Part shown: one piece after another, positions 27,081 to 39,244 of the stretch
How positions within the stretch are numbered: position 1 is the first letter of the stretch
Layout: each line of letters opens with the position of its first letter
Source: Delphinus delphis
Taxonomy: Eukaryota > Chordata > Mammalia > Artiodactyla > Delphinidae
Assembly: GCF_949987515.2 (NCBI RefSeq)
Contig: NC_082692.2
Span: 84,577,488-84,641,487 of the forward strand
DNA: 64,000 nt
Reading direction: 5' to 3'
Notes under the pieces: model-generated
What the model saw: the letters and a program-made list of their open reading frames with translations, nothing else
What the model was told of the DNA's origin: nothing
The model's database searches: none
Program-made: the position numbers and the translations under genes

Positions 27081-27274
27081 CCTGATCATCACCATCATAT
27101 GCCAGCTTCTGATTCCTTCCAGCAGTAGCAGTACCTGTACCCTGCTGGCTCACACCGGAATGGCAAACCACTGGTTCTGTGGACTGAACGTGTCTGGGAG
27201 CATCATCAAAATGTGGGGGGAAAACTCTGTTCTTTCCAGCAGCGCCCACACCCAGGTCAACTGAGCATGCTAAC

Positions 27275-27425
27275 CTGCAGTGCTTCTCAAGCTTGAATGG
27301 GCACGTCAAGGCCCCGGGGACTGGGTTAAAATGCAGACCCTGATTCAGAAGATCCAAGGTGGGGCCTGAGAGTCTGCATTTCTAACAAGCCCCCACGTGG
27401 TGCTGAAGTTGCTGATCTACAGGCT
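27275..27425 (+). mobile_element. hAT-type MER20-like remnant
   Basis: The sequence contains GTGCTTCTCAAGCTTGAATG, AAAATGCAGACCCTGATTCA, GGGGCCTGAGAGTCTGCATT and TCTAACAAGCCCCCACGTGG in MER20 order. Confidence 0.75.
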
Positions 27426-27589
27426 TCGAGGAGCAAGAATCTAGGGTAGGCACGACAAACAGAAAATTCCCGCAGCCCATCTCAGACCAATGGAATCTTC
27501 ACAGGAGAGGCCTAGGAGGCAGTTATGTTTTAACAAATACCTGTGACATTATCATCAGGCAATCTGGGAAACACTGGTCTGATGGTTAA

Positions 27590-27872
27590 CGCTGGAGTCG
27601 GCCAGCTTTTTCTGTAAATGGCCAGATTGTAAATGTTTTACTCTTGGTGGGCTATATGCTTTCTGCTGTGACTACTCAAGCCAGCCATTTTTTTTTTTTA
27701 AAAACATCTTTATTGGAGTATAATTGCTTTATGATGGTGTGCAAGCCAGCCATTGTAGTGTGAAAGCAGCCATAGACTTTGTGTAAATGAATAAGCCTCA
27801 CTGTGTTCCAATAAAACTTTATTTACAAAATAAGAAGTGGGCCGGTAGGCCATAATTTGCTGACCTGTGTAA
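27590..27872 (+). mobile_element. Non-autonomous DNA transposon remnant (MER type)
   Basis: Strings such as GGCCAGCTTTTTCTGTAAATGG, reading on to CCAATAAAACTTTATTTACA, match an ancient mammalian MER element that I recognise by sequence but cannot name with certainty. It is split by the 52-bp L1 tip. Confidence 0.7.
27690..27741 (-). mobile_element. 52-bp L1 3' tip inserted into an hAT-type MER
   Basis: A poly-T run followed by AACATCTTTATTGGAGTATA is the complement of an L1 3' end. It is flanked by perfect 13-bp duplications CAAGCCAGCCATT (27677-27689, 27742-27754). Removing it restores the MER sequence around it. Confidence 0.8.
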
Positions 27873-28626
27873 TAGATCAAACGCCTCAAACTATATGGGC
27901 AAGAAGTAGCAGTGAGAATTCTGAGGACAATTTGGGACAACGTGACTGCAGGTTCTCCAAAAGAATCTAACAGGGAGGGAAGATTTGGGGTCGCTAGTTT
28001 GCTCCAGTGCTTCGAATCAAAAGAAATACAAAAGAAATGATCTGATTTTCAAACTACAAAAAAAAAAAAAAAAAAAAGGTTGAAATGAGGAAGACCTATT
28101 CAGAGTCACAGGACCTAGAGCTTACTACTTAAATTTCTGGCTCCACAGGCCCTAAATATGAATATGAAAATATGCAAAAGCTAAATGCTTGTGTAACCAG
28201 AAGAGTTCTGAAACCAAGCTTCTAGAATGTTAGTGAGGAAACCAAGAGCACCAATATTTATTCATCAACAGAGGATTTAGTTAAAAAAAAAAAAAGAAAA
28301 GAAAGAAAGGGAAACAAAACACCAAGCATGTCCACGACTCAGAGTCCCTTGCCTTTTGAAAACAGAAGGGCTGGTCAACACAAATGTTATTGTTATATAG
28401 TCAAATCCACGGCAATATGTCAAGAGGCCACAAATCAAAAACAGAGACTGTGAATCAAGTGAAACTGTCTGAAAGTCCACGAGCCAAGCAAAAACCTTCA
28501 GGGGTTATTTGAAGGCAGCTGCCAGCTGGGAAGTGTGGAAATCGCAAGCAATTGGAATACACAGGGCTGTGTCAACAGATGAGAAGGAAAAGGAAGGTAA
28601 CTTGCGGGGACAGAAGGCAGGTTAGG

Positions 28627-28630
<4 letters not shown>

Positions 28631-28679
<49 letters not shown>
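28631..28679. repeat. (AG)n microsatellite, about 24 units
   Basis: Uninterrupted AG repeat. Confidence 0.97.
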
Positions 28680-28680
<1 letters not shown>

Positions 28681-29344
28681 GCCCTACGTGGGTCACCTGA
28701 TTCTGAGAATATGACAGCCTCAAAGCAAGAAGAGGCCGCACAACCTGGGACCTCTCCAGAGTTTAAAGAACCCTTTCACCAAATGCTTAAGGAAAACCTT
28801 GGAACAAATATTTAGAAGAGCTATGCATCTGAGACACATTCAAGTTATAAAACATCTACTAATGGTGGTTGAACTAAAAGCAAAAAGCTGGGGAGGATCA
28901 GAAAAAAGGCCTACCTCTGACATGGACTACAGAAGGACAGCTGAAACAGAATAGAGACCAGATGATGTGTTCAATGAGGAAACGCAAGATTTATAAGGCA
29001 GGAAGGAAAGTCAGGATACACTAAAAGGAGGGAGAGGCTTGTTTTGCATCTGCCTGTGTGCAAATCCTGCATGGGGTCCATTTTTGTTCTTTATGTGCCA
29101 TTTCAGACCGTAAATGATTTACATTCTGCAAATCCTCTCCACCCACCCTCCCTTCGCGAGACGCCTAGGAACTATCTGTATCCACCTTAACAGAGGGAAC
29201 TCTAGGATTTTAAGTCAATACACGTGTTGTTGAATTGAATTTTCAAAATTTCTTTTAGGAGCACTGATTTTAGTTTGTCATAATTAAGTGTTCACTTCTA
29301 TACTGAATGGAATCTCTAAGTGCTGTTTTATGAAGTAAAAGAGA

Positions 29345-29540
29345 GACTTGAATTTCAATCTCGGCTATGCCACTAACGAGTTCTGTGACCCCAGGTCACT
29401 TATTTAAATCTTGATGGTTCAACTTCCTCACCTGTAAAATGGGTATAATAAACCCTGCTGTTTCCCAGCAGTCACGTGGCTAAAATGAGACATCCCTCCA
29501 AAGGTAAGAGTTTAGCCAGCTGCTTGGCACAGAGAAAAAA
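29345..29540 (+). mobile_element. MIR
   Basis: AATTTCAATCTCGGCTATGC, CACTAACGAGTTCTGTGACC, CACCTGTAAAATGGGTATAA and CTGCTTGGCACAGAG follow MIR order. Confidence 0.85.
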
Positions 29541-29759
29541 ATGGATTAAATGAGAGTTCCCTGCCCTTTCCCTAGTGCACCATGATATAATGTGATAGAA
29601 TTTTAATTCAGGCAATTACTTAAGTAGTAATTGCTATTTGTATTTACATAGCTGCTTTGATCCTAGAAGCTCAAAGGGCTTTACTAAATTTAGCATTTTA
29701 ATAAATGTTTCATTTGCACGCCGTTGATTTTGTTTACCCACACCAAAACTTGGAATTTC

Positions 29760-30660
29760 CTAAAGCGAGATAGTCAGACGAGGAAACGAGATAGTTATCT
29801 TCGTGTTTACAGGTATCCCGGGGTCGGAGTTTTGTCTATTTACCAAAGAAGTCAGGACGCCCTGGTCCTGTGGAATTAAATGACAGTAAGAGGTATGAAT
29901 GTGCCTGCTTCCCTCTGTAGCTCTCTTTAGCTCCTGCCTTTTGAACTTCATTCCCACCACGCTTCTCTCAGGCCCTGACAACAGAGGTAGGTTTATCGCG
30001 CCAACGAATATATACATACTACAGGTATATATAATATATACACATATAATATATACATAAAATCAGCACAATAAACATTCATTAAATTCTCAGGAGGAAA
30101 TCAAAGCACGAAGCATGGCGCCAGTGCCGAATTCTAACGACGCGGAAGGTCCGTGATTGCACAGGGACAGGATCTTAACAAGCCTTGATGTGAGCGTTGG
30201 CAACTGCCTCGCAAATCACATGGGCCGCTCCTCCCCTGACGGTGCTGAATATTGATACATGTCTCTACCCTGCGCAACGGGGAAGTGGGTTTCTACTGGC
30301 AATCTTTACCAAAGTGTTTTTTTTTTTTTTCCCTTCTCTACACTCAAGGGTTTACCCTGAATGATTTAATTATAATTTTCCTTGTGTAAGACAAATTAAA
30401 GAGGAGAGTAGGAGTGTCGGGCCAAGCACATGATTTATCTCCTGAACAGATTGCAGCTCACCAAACCCCAGAGCTGCTGCTGCGGCGGCGGCTCATGGGA
30501 GCCCGGAGGATGCAAGGGGGCGGGGGAGGTCTTCCACATGGCATGGAAACACGCGGCCCAGTCGTGATCGGGAGACGACTCGCAACTTGAGAAACACACC
30601 AAAACTCTCACGATATCACCGTGGCCGGATGAATTTTTACACAGAGCACTCCGCAAGTCC
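29760..30660. promoter_or_regulatory. CpG-rich intronic block, possible regulatory element
   Basis: CpG is frequent here compared with its near absence around it. Examples are TATCGCGCCAACG, ATTCTAACGACGCGG, a GCGGCGGCGG run and CGTGATCGGGAGACGACTCG. A short AT-rich TATATA repeat splits the block near 30.0 kb. It could be an enhancer or a minor internal start. There is no coding potential beyond short frames. Confidence 0.4.
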
Positions 30661-32361
30661 TTTCAGAAAGAATCCTTAAAGCTGGTAACCTACGCTACAG
30701 GTCCAGGAGCACCGGGGGTGGGATGTGGTGGGGAATATCACGTAGAAATCAAGGGAGAGCTTCGAAAGAGATCCATTTCACAAATGCCCTTGGTGAGTAA
30801 GGGATGAAACTTCTCCAAGGGACTCCTGAGACAAATGACAACTCACTGTGTAAGTGAGAACATATTTCGATAGTGACAGCTTTTTTTTTTTTTTTAACCA
30901 TCTTCCTCTATTTCAACAGTAATATCACATGAGATTTTAAAATAAACCCTCAGAGGGTAAAAACACTCATTATAAGTCCTTATATACAAAGCTGGCTAAC
31001 TAATAATTGAATTTCTAGTGATCAATTTTTTAAGTTGGTTAAGTTTCTGACATATCTTTAACCTAAGGTACTCATTTGCCAAATTTGCTACGTTCGGTTA
31101 AAATGTGCTGACTAGAATCTGTTTTAACCCAGCCATGCCTAGGAACCTCCCAGGTAATAGAACCTGAGAGGTCCAAGAGGTTAAGCACGTAGCATATAAT
31201 TTCATAGTTGCTTCTTCTTTGCATGAACAGTTGGAAAAGTCAGCCTGTTTTTATATCCAGACTAAGGTTCACAGTGGAATCTAAATACTTTTCTGATCCT
31301 TATTCGAATGCTGGCAGGTAGTATAAATGAAGATTAAGCCCAACTTTTGTGCAGACACATAAGGACCATAAAACGAGAAATCCAACAAACTGATTCTCCT
31401 AGAATTAGACTGCCTCTGAGATCCATTTACTTTCGAATGCACCTTAAGACATGAAAAGGGCTATTCTTCTCCTATTTGCCTCCTTGCTAATCTACTACCT
31501 GACTCCAGATACATAACCTTTTAGAATGAAACTGAGCATGGTACATCTAAACAGGGAGAGCTTTCTGTGTCACAGGAAATCTGTGCAGGCTCCACAATGG
31601 CTGACAAGGTTACAACAAATACCTTAAGTGCATCAGTTGGCATTTTTCAGCGTATGGCCTCCTGCTCTGCCTATGGATAAAGATGTAATTCGATCCCTCT
31701 GCAGTCAACGAACAGCATCAACCTCAGGATACCAAAGGCAAGTAGAGCAAAGGACAACAGCCTAGAACCTTTTCTTCAAAAGCTATCTAAGGTCTAGTTT
31801 GTTTGTTTGTTTACTTACAAAGGCATTCTAAGAGATTATAAAGCGAGCGCTAAGATTGGTTTCCAGACATCTAAATCTATGCTCACTGGAAACAAAAGAA
31901 GCCACATTTGGTCCAATGGCTCCAAATGAATTCTTACCGCCCACCATTCTGTTTTTCAAGCTCTTCTAAACCAGTAAGTTATAAGCATCTTTTAGTCCTT
32001 CTGTGTCTGCCACAGAAACTCTAAAGTGATTTTAAAAGGACAGTTGCAAGTTTTGGCTAAAACATATATAATCTCATCTCTGGAAACCTCTCATGGTTTT
32101 TAGGGTGGAACGTGATACACACAAACATTCGTACACTGTTTTCTGTGTTTACTAAGCTCTAAATGGATAAAATGTTGCTGGTATAAAGATACACATCTAA
32201 TTCAATCAGTGGGCTTCCTAAGGTTCAATATTTCAAGAAATACATGAAATTATACGTGTAACTGCTTAAGTGAAAAATAAAATTCAAAATTCTTTCACTG
32301 GGTCACTTTTATTAAAACAACCAAAATAATCTGGTTTTCCTGATGGAAGTGACCCTTACTA

Positions 32362-32408
32362 TCACCTATTACTTTTTTTTTTTTTTTTTTTTTTCACCTA
32401 TTACTTTT
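32362..32408. repeat. Poly-T insertion bounded by 15-bp duplication
   Basis: TCACCTATTACTTTT occurs at 32362-32376 and again at 32394-32408, with only T (17 bases) between. This is the footprint of a retroposition that left nothing but a poly-A tail. Confidence 0.75.
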
Positions 32409-33331
32409 GAGGTTTCTTTCCTTCTGTGGGTGGACACTCTGCATATGAAATACACAGGAAACAGTTTAAAAACAGTAAACTGAAAAAAAAAGGTTTTATA
32501 TATACTTTCTACTTTGGAAAAGCACTGAACAGTGGAATTAATAGTTCTGCGTGCTAAGGTAGACTAACATGGATTCACAGCTTCCTTTTCTTAGAGCTGT
32601 CTTCTCACATGATATGTCTGGGACCTCCCAGTCAACCTCAGCTTCAAGTAACATCCAAGTGAAGCTCCGGGCAATTAAAAAATATAAAGTCTTAACTTCC
32701 AAACAGGAAGACAGAAATTGAGTCAATGCTACCATATGTCCCATGAGCAGGAGAAAGTGGCTGTGTATGCTTGTGTGTGTATACACGTGGACCCCTTCCA
32801 TCTCTCCATCCCTCAAACCTTCACTGACGGTTTCCAAAAAAAAAAAAAAAAGGTCAAGTACCTTGGGGACACGATGATGAAAAAGATGGGCTCCCTGCCT
32901 TCAAGGAGGGCAGTGACGAGTAGTGTGCGTTCTACCTTGTCTCAAACCATGATTCAACACAGCCTACAGCAGACAACGCTATTCCCTTCGAAGACGTTTA
33001 AAGCCAAGGAAATCAGCTCGTATGGAGCGGGCACTTGGCAGAAGGAGTAAGTCTGGAAGCGTGGAAATCCGACCCGTCCGATGAGAGACCAGAAGACTCT
33101 GCCTGAGTTCCTAAGCTCAGGTTCGATCTACATAAGTGCTAATTCCATGTTGAAAAGGTGACAAGAATCAGATGCTTCACACCCACACCACACCGAATAC
33201 ATTCTGAAGTAATTATATGCACACTCCAGTCACATGGATCCAATTAGAGATCCCCAAGATATGGCGAGGCCCGGCCACCCACCCCTCCGCGTCAGAGACA
33301 GCTTTGGACACGTCTCAGATGGGCGTTCCTA

Positions 33332-33559
<228 letters not shown>

Positions 33560-33827
33560 TTAAATCAATTAACAGCTAATTCCGTCCTCTTCAAACAGTA
33601 ATTAAATCAGAGAGTCAGTAAACAAAGCCTAGTGTTGGGGGGAGCGGGTTGGGTGCGCTCAGTTTTTTTTCCTTCCCTCTCAACTAAGGCAAATACGGTA
33701 GGAACGAACGTGTCCTCCCCCTGAAGTGCCCTCATCACACGTAAAAGACACCCGTGAAAAGGATTCAAAACACAGCTACTTCTTGCAAGGACTGTATGCC
33801 TCCATCCAAACTGTTGTTTCTAATCGC

Positions 33828-33851
33828 CGGGGCGGGGGGTGGGGGGGTGGG
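33828..33851 (+). repeat. G-rich tract, quadruplex-like
   Basis: At least four runs of three or more G on the plus strand, about 290 bp upstream of the linker exon. Confidence 0.7.
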
Positions 33852-34849
33852 AAATGCAGATACATGTTACTGTAGTTTTAGACACAAAGAAGGGCTCAAA
33901 ATAAATTTGTTCAACTATACTATTATGACAACACGAGCCACAAAATGAATAATTTTTGTGCTTAAGCCTTAAATGATGACAAATAGCTCTGTTATTAAAT
34001 ACAGTTTTTATTAATCACTTTTAGACATAAATTATGAATTCATATTGTCTTCCTGAAATGCTTTTCAACTTTTAACAGTCAAATTGATTATACTATGATT
34101 ATTTCATTAACACACCTATCTTCCTCATTAATTTTGGTTTCTTGTACCACATGCTTAATTGATGGATGTGTCTACCGAAAAACTGTATAACTTTTTATAC
34201 AAGTAACACTATTATTACTGTCATTTCTTAGATCCATGCTAATGAACCATTGCAGAATGAAATGAAAACGTGAAAGAAACTTGGAGCAGTGAAGTTCTCT
34301 TGTTTTTAAGGGGGCCAGAATGGACATGGGTCTCAGGCAGTAAGTGTCAACTTGCTTTTTTTTTCCCCCAAGAAGAGATACAATCAGGATGCCAATCTCA
34401 CTATTGTGGGCCTGCAGCCTTTATTCTGGGGGCATGCCTCTGCAGCTCAGGATTTCCAAATCCTACCTCCAGGCATAGTCTAGTGCGTACACACAGAGCA
34501 GAAAAATATTCTGAACGGCAACCGACAAAAACAACAACCTAGGAGGACAACCTGGAAGAGATCACAGCCCCTGGACAGCACAAGGCGATGCCGCGTTAGA
34601 ACTGGACGTCTGGATCACAGTGCATTGTTTCAATCAACTGGAACCCAGCTATCCTAGAAAGCCTGCCATTTTCTCACTATACAGCAGTAACCGAAACAGG
34701 CATGTTTCTGACCAAACCTAAGGTACTGAATTTAAAAAGAAGGCTGTGCGCATTACATTCATTTGAAACACATAATAAAAAATGCCAAGGTCTAAATTTA
34801 ATTTATTTTTGTCATTTAGGATACAATGGATAGATAATCATCTCAACGT

Positions 34850-35580
34850 GATCAGCCAAACATCTTTACTTTGCTAAACTGTTAAAGATTTTAATTATGC
34901 TAGCATTGGAGAGCACTGGTCTAATGAGGCGATGGACTCCAGAGAATCCGAGTGGTTAAGAACTGTGAAATGAGTCTGATAGGATTTTTTTATATTCACC
35001 GCGGATCGTTTGCATATCAAAGAGGAGTAAATTATTGCACAGCAGACCAATAACCTTCCCCGCCTTTCTGAGAGGAGCGTTAACAAAAACAGTTGGTCTC
35101 TCCTAACGGTTCTCCACGAAAATGTTCAAACGCCCGAGTCTCTGCAATTAATAAATATTACAAAGGAGGCTTCAAATGATACATTAAGTGGTCAGATATT
35201 CTTCGAACGCATCCTCGACAGCCAAGTCGGGTTTCTTCTTCCTTCGTAAGAATCAAATGCCAATTATATTTTGATGGATTTTGTCCCAAATGAGCGTTTA
35301 GTTATTAGGCATATTCAATTATGACTTGTCCCCTGAAATTAAACCTCGGAGGCAAATTAAACAAAGGGAAAGGTCACCACACAATCCCGTGTCCGGTTCT
35401 GCCGCATCTGGGCTATTATTTTCCAACACCTTGCGAGGTGACATGTGGGGTGTGTCTGTAGCTAACAGGCCACCGCTGATGTCTGCACACCAACAATTAC
35501 CTGCGAAGATGGCTGACCCTCCGACCACTATTTATTCAACTGAAACAATAGTGAATAGGCTTGTCTGTGGACGGTAGCAC
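34850..35580. promoter_or_regulatory. Candidate conserved non-coding block
   Basis: This stretch is repeat-free with scattered CpG. It holds an octamer-like/TCF-like GTTTGCATATCAAAG (near 35008) and a SOX-like AACAATAG. It lies about 1.3-2.0 kb upstream of the linker exon. Conservation cannot be tested here. Confidence 0.3.
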
Positions 35581-36531
35581 AGTGATATAAAGCCACACAA
35601 GTCAACACCCAGTTTTATTTTCTGGGGAGTAAATACGCATGGAAAGAACAAGCCACCTATTTCTCAACTCAGACTAATTGATTTCTGGGTCAGGTGCATG
35701 GGAGGTCGGAAGAAGGAAGAACACACCACGGTTTCTAAGAACTGTGTAAACACTTTCCCCTCGACAGAAGCAGAACTTTGAAGGTGTTTCAAGAGTAAGC
35801 TGTTTATCCAGCAAATAAAGACAAAGAGAAATGCCCTGTTACACTTGTTATGCCCACCGAGTACATTAATGCTCCTCTCCTCTCCTTCTAGTCCAATAGG
35901 CTAGCAAATCAGTTCCCTCGCCCAGAAGGAGAAACGGTAAATAAAACAGGAACTCACTGACTGACAACGAGGCATCCTTCTGGGTCAAATTTCAATGTGA
36001 TAATAACGGTGAAGAACATTGTCATCAGACTCACAGAAAGGCAGTCAAATTGGTCTCCTCCATCAATGTTACACCTTGTTAGTGATGTTAAACTGTTAGT
36101 TCAATGAATACTATCTACCAAACGATGCTGTTATTTGACAGCCGAGATCTCATGATAGAATTGTGACAGATCAAAGGTAAGCTAGTCACTCATCAGACTA
36201 CATGGACATCAAATGTCCAGAAAGCATGCATTTCTTCCCCAAAAATGGTAGATAGGAATAACAGTACCAAGTTAAACAAATCCATTAACAGGTACATCAG
36301 CAGGCATGTAATTTTCTCCCAGCTATAGTTTACATTTTAAAGAATTACAAAGTCAGAATGATACTAAAAGTCTATTTCTTTATAGGATTACTGGTGCTGA
36401 GGAAGATGAGATGATTAAAGACACCAAGGGAAAAACAGACACACGCTAATGTAAAACAGAGAGAAGGCCCTACAACAGCCCTAAAAACATCCAAAGAAAA
36501 GTCCTTCCGTTTCATAACCTAACACCTCCGG

Positions 36532-36572
36532 GTGTGTGTGTGTGGGGGGGGGGGGGGGGGGGCGGGGCGGGG
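36532..36572 (+). repeat. GT run followed by 19 G and GGGGC units
   Basis: GTGTGTGTGTGTG leads into a run of 19 G (36544-36562) and GGGGC units. It could form a quadruplex and is error-prone to sequence. Confidence 0.85.
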
Positions 36573-38910
36573 AAGAGGCTTCAAGATATTACTCTCTGTT
36601 TCTTCATATACTTTGATATTTACATGTATGTTTAAGGCAACTTAGCCAAGACCGTACAGGTACGTAAAAGAACCTTGATGATTATATCCTGAAGTGGGGC
36701 ATTAACAGCATTTTTAACACATAAACCCTGTGCCTTGCTACATTTCTTTTTCCAGGACAACTGGCCCCTTCATTATAAAGGAAAATGCAGACACAGGTTT
36801 AAAAAATGTATGTTGCGGGGACAGTTGACAGATTACCGTTCACGGAACTCAATTTTACAACCCCAGGTATCACTGGCTCCAAGACAGAGCTGATCAACCT
36901 TTTTTGTCCTTGTACCTCCAGAGCCAGGTGACCACGTTCAAGCAAGCAGAAAGTTGATTTAAACCTCATAATGACATCAGTTTTAAGCCATCATCTCTCT
37001 GATAAAAAAAAAAAAAAACCTGTGTTGTAGTCCAACATGACTGAATTCTCCAGCCACTCTGGGCAAGGGGTTAGAGGAGACAAAACCAACCTCCTGATTC
37101 CAAGAGAGATGGCAATGACGCTGGTGGTTCACTTCACTGGGAGAAATATCTATATTTGCGTTTATGCATCCCGGGCGCACACAAAGGCACCACCTTAGAC
37201 TGTAAATATGCGTCGTCTTAATGTCACGGGGGCTAAGAGTTAGAGCAGACTGCTAAGCGTATCAATCAATGCCATGACTAGTAAATTACCAACCGGTGTC
37301 TCTGATATGTTACTGCAGAGATTACACTTCATGCATCACCACATTCATTTCTTTCACATTACACATGAGCTTGTCTTGTCACTGCCCAATTGCCCTCTTT
37401 TGGACAGCTTACTGATGTACTATAACAATGAACCTTGGTGCACAAACTTAATAGTATAGGAGCAGTGGGAAAAGATGAGAGAGGTGGACGCCGAGTCCAG
37501 TGGGTGTGTCAGCCCAGCCGGTGATGTTGCCAACAATAAACCCAAAGGTGTAATTAATGCACGTTGTAACACTTCGCAAGCACAAAAATGCATTAGCCCG
37601 TGTGTGCTCCCCCACCCCCACCCCATCCGGCACTGCTCAGTTACCAAATCTTCTATTTTGACAGCAACGGAGATGCTGATTATATATGGCGCGGATGAGC
37701 AGTAATGGCAGAAGAGGGAGGGGAGGCAAGAGGGAAGTTAAAGGAGGAAAAAGCCCTGGTCTCAACACTAAAAACATAAACAAAACCCAAAGAACCCCAG
37801 GAGGGACAGAAGTCGGGTGTGGTTGACTCAGTTCGAGAATCAAGATTCCACGCACACAAGCCTCACCGGCTCCGCTTGACACCAAAAGTTACTGAACACG
37901 TGGCCACGCCTTCAGCACCATGAGGGGAGAAAGACGTTCCATATTCTGAACCTTTTCATAATGAAACTGGATCCAAGATACCAAAGGCTTTAGCTACCAG
38001 CCTTGAAGGCACATATACACATACATCCGAGTCTATCGTGGGCCTTGAGGAGGTAAATGAAATCTACCACACCCCATATGGGATGGAGGAATTGTATTTC
38101 AAAACACGGCATGACTCTTCTTTCCTTCCTGCCTTTCCTTCTTGCTGGTTCTGAATAATCCATTTGTGTATCACATTACACACATGAAAGTTAGAGTTGC
38201 TTAAACCCAGAGGACGTCCTATAAACAGCTAGAGTACTCATTTCTTTCTGACGTCCAACACCCATTGGAAGAACACGTCAGTGGCTCTTCCAAAGAAATG
38301 TTTAAATCCATGAAATCTTGTTTCCTTTTCAAAGGGCTCCAGTTTTCGAAAGAGAGCTGGAGATGGACAGGCTGCCTGTTCTGACGGGTACAGAACCAAC
38401 TGGCTCAAACACCAACAGTCAGGTGAATACAAAAAGAAAGAAAAGGGAGAACCCAACAGAAAACAACCTTGGCTTTTGTAACAGCAAGAGATGAATCATC
38501 ACCGTTTACAGAAAAAGAAACCTGAGTTTCTCCTTAGATATTAAAAAGTGGCATTTCTAAAGCATTACTACGATTTAACGCAGAGCAAGTTACAGGATGT
38601 ACAACACATCTTAAAATGACTAACAGAAGCCTTCAAGAAAATGCATCTGTGATTCCAAACTGAAAACGCGAGAAGATCTGATTAAAATGCTCCCTCAGTC
38701 ACAGCGGCACTGCCTTCTCTTACTCTAAGAACGTGCAGCATTCTGATCCTGTAAGCCTCCTGATCACCCTAGGTCCTCCTTTTGGCACCGACGAGCGCTC
38801 TGGCTCCTGGAAACGTCCATCACTGTTACCTGATCCGGCTTTGCCTCTGAGTGTGCATCGGCGTGTTTTAAACGGACAATCTCCTTCACGATGAGCTGGA
38901 AGAAGACGAC

Positions 38911-38930
38911 CCCACCCCCTCCCCCGCCCC
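38911..38930 (-). promoter_or_regulatory. Intronic G-run next to exon 10 donor
   Basis: The transcript carries four or more runs of G (GGGGCGGGGGAGGGGGTGGG) starting about 49 nt after the donor at 38979. Intronic G-runs close to a donor are known splicing enhancers bound by hnRNP H/F, and this one could also fold as an RNA G-quadruplex. Its role here is inferred. Confidence 0.45.
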
Positions 38931-38968
38931 AGAGTCTCGAGAGAGAGCAGCGCCTTCTGTAACCATCA

Positions 38969-39244
<276 letters not shown>

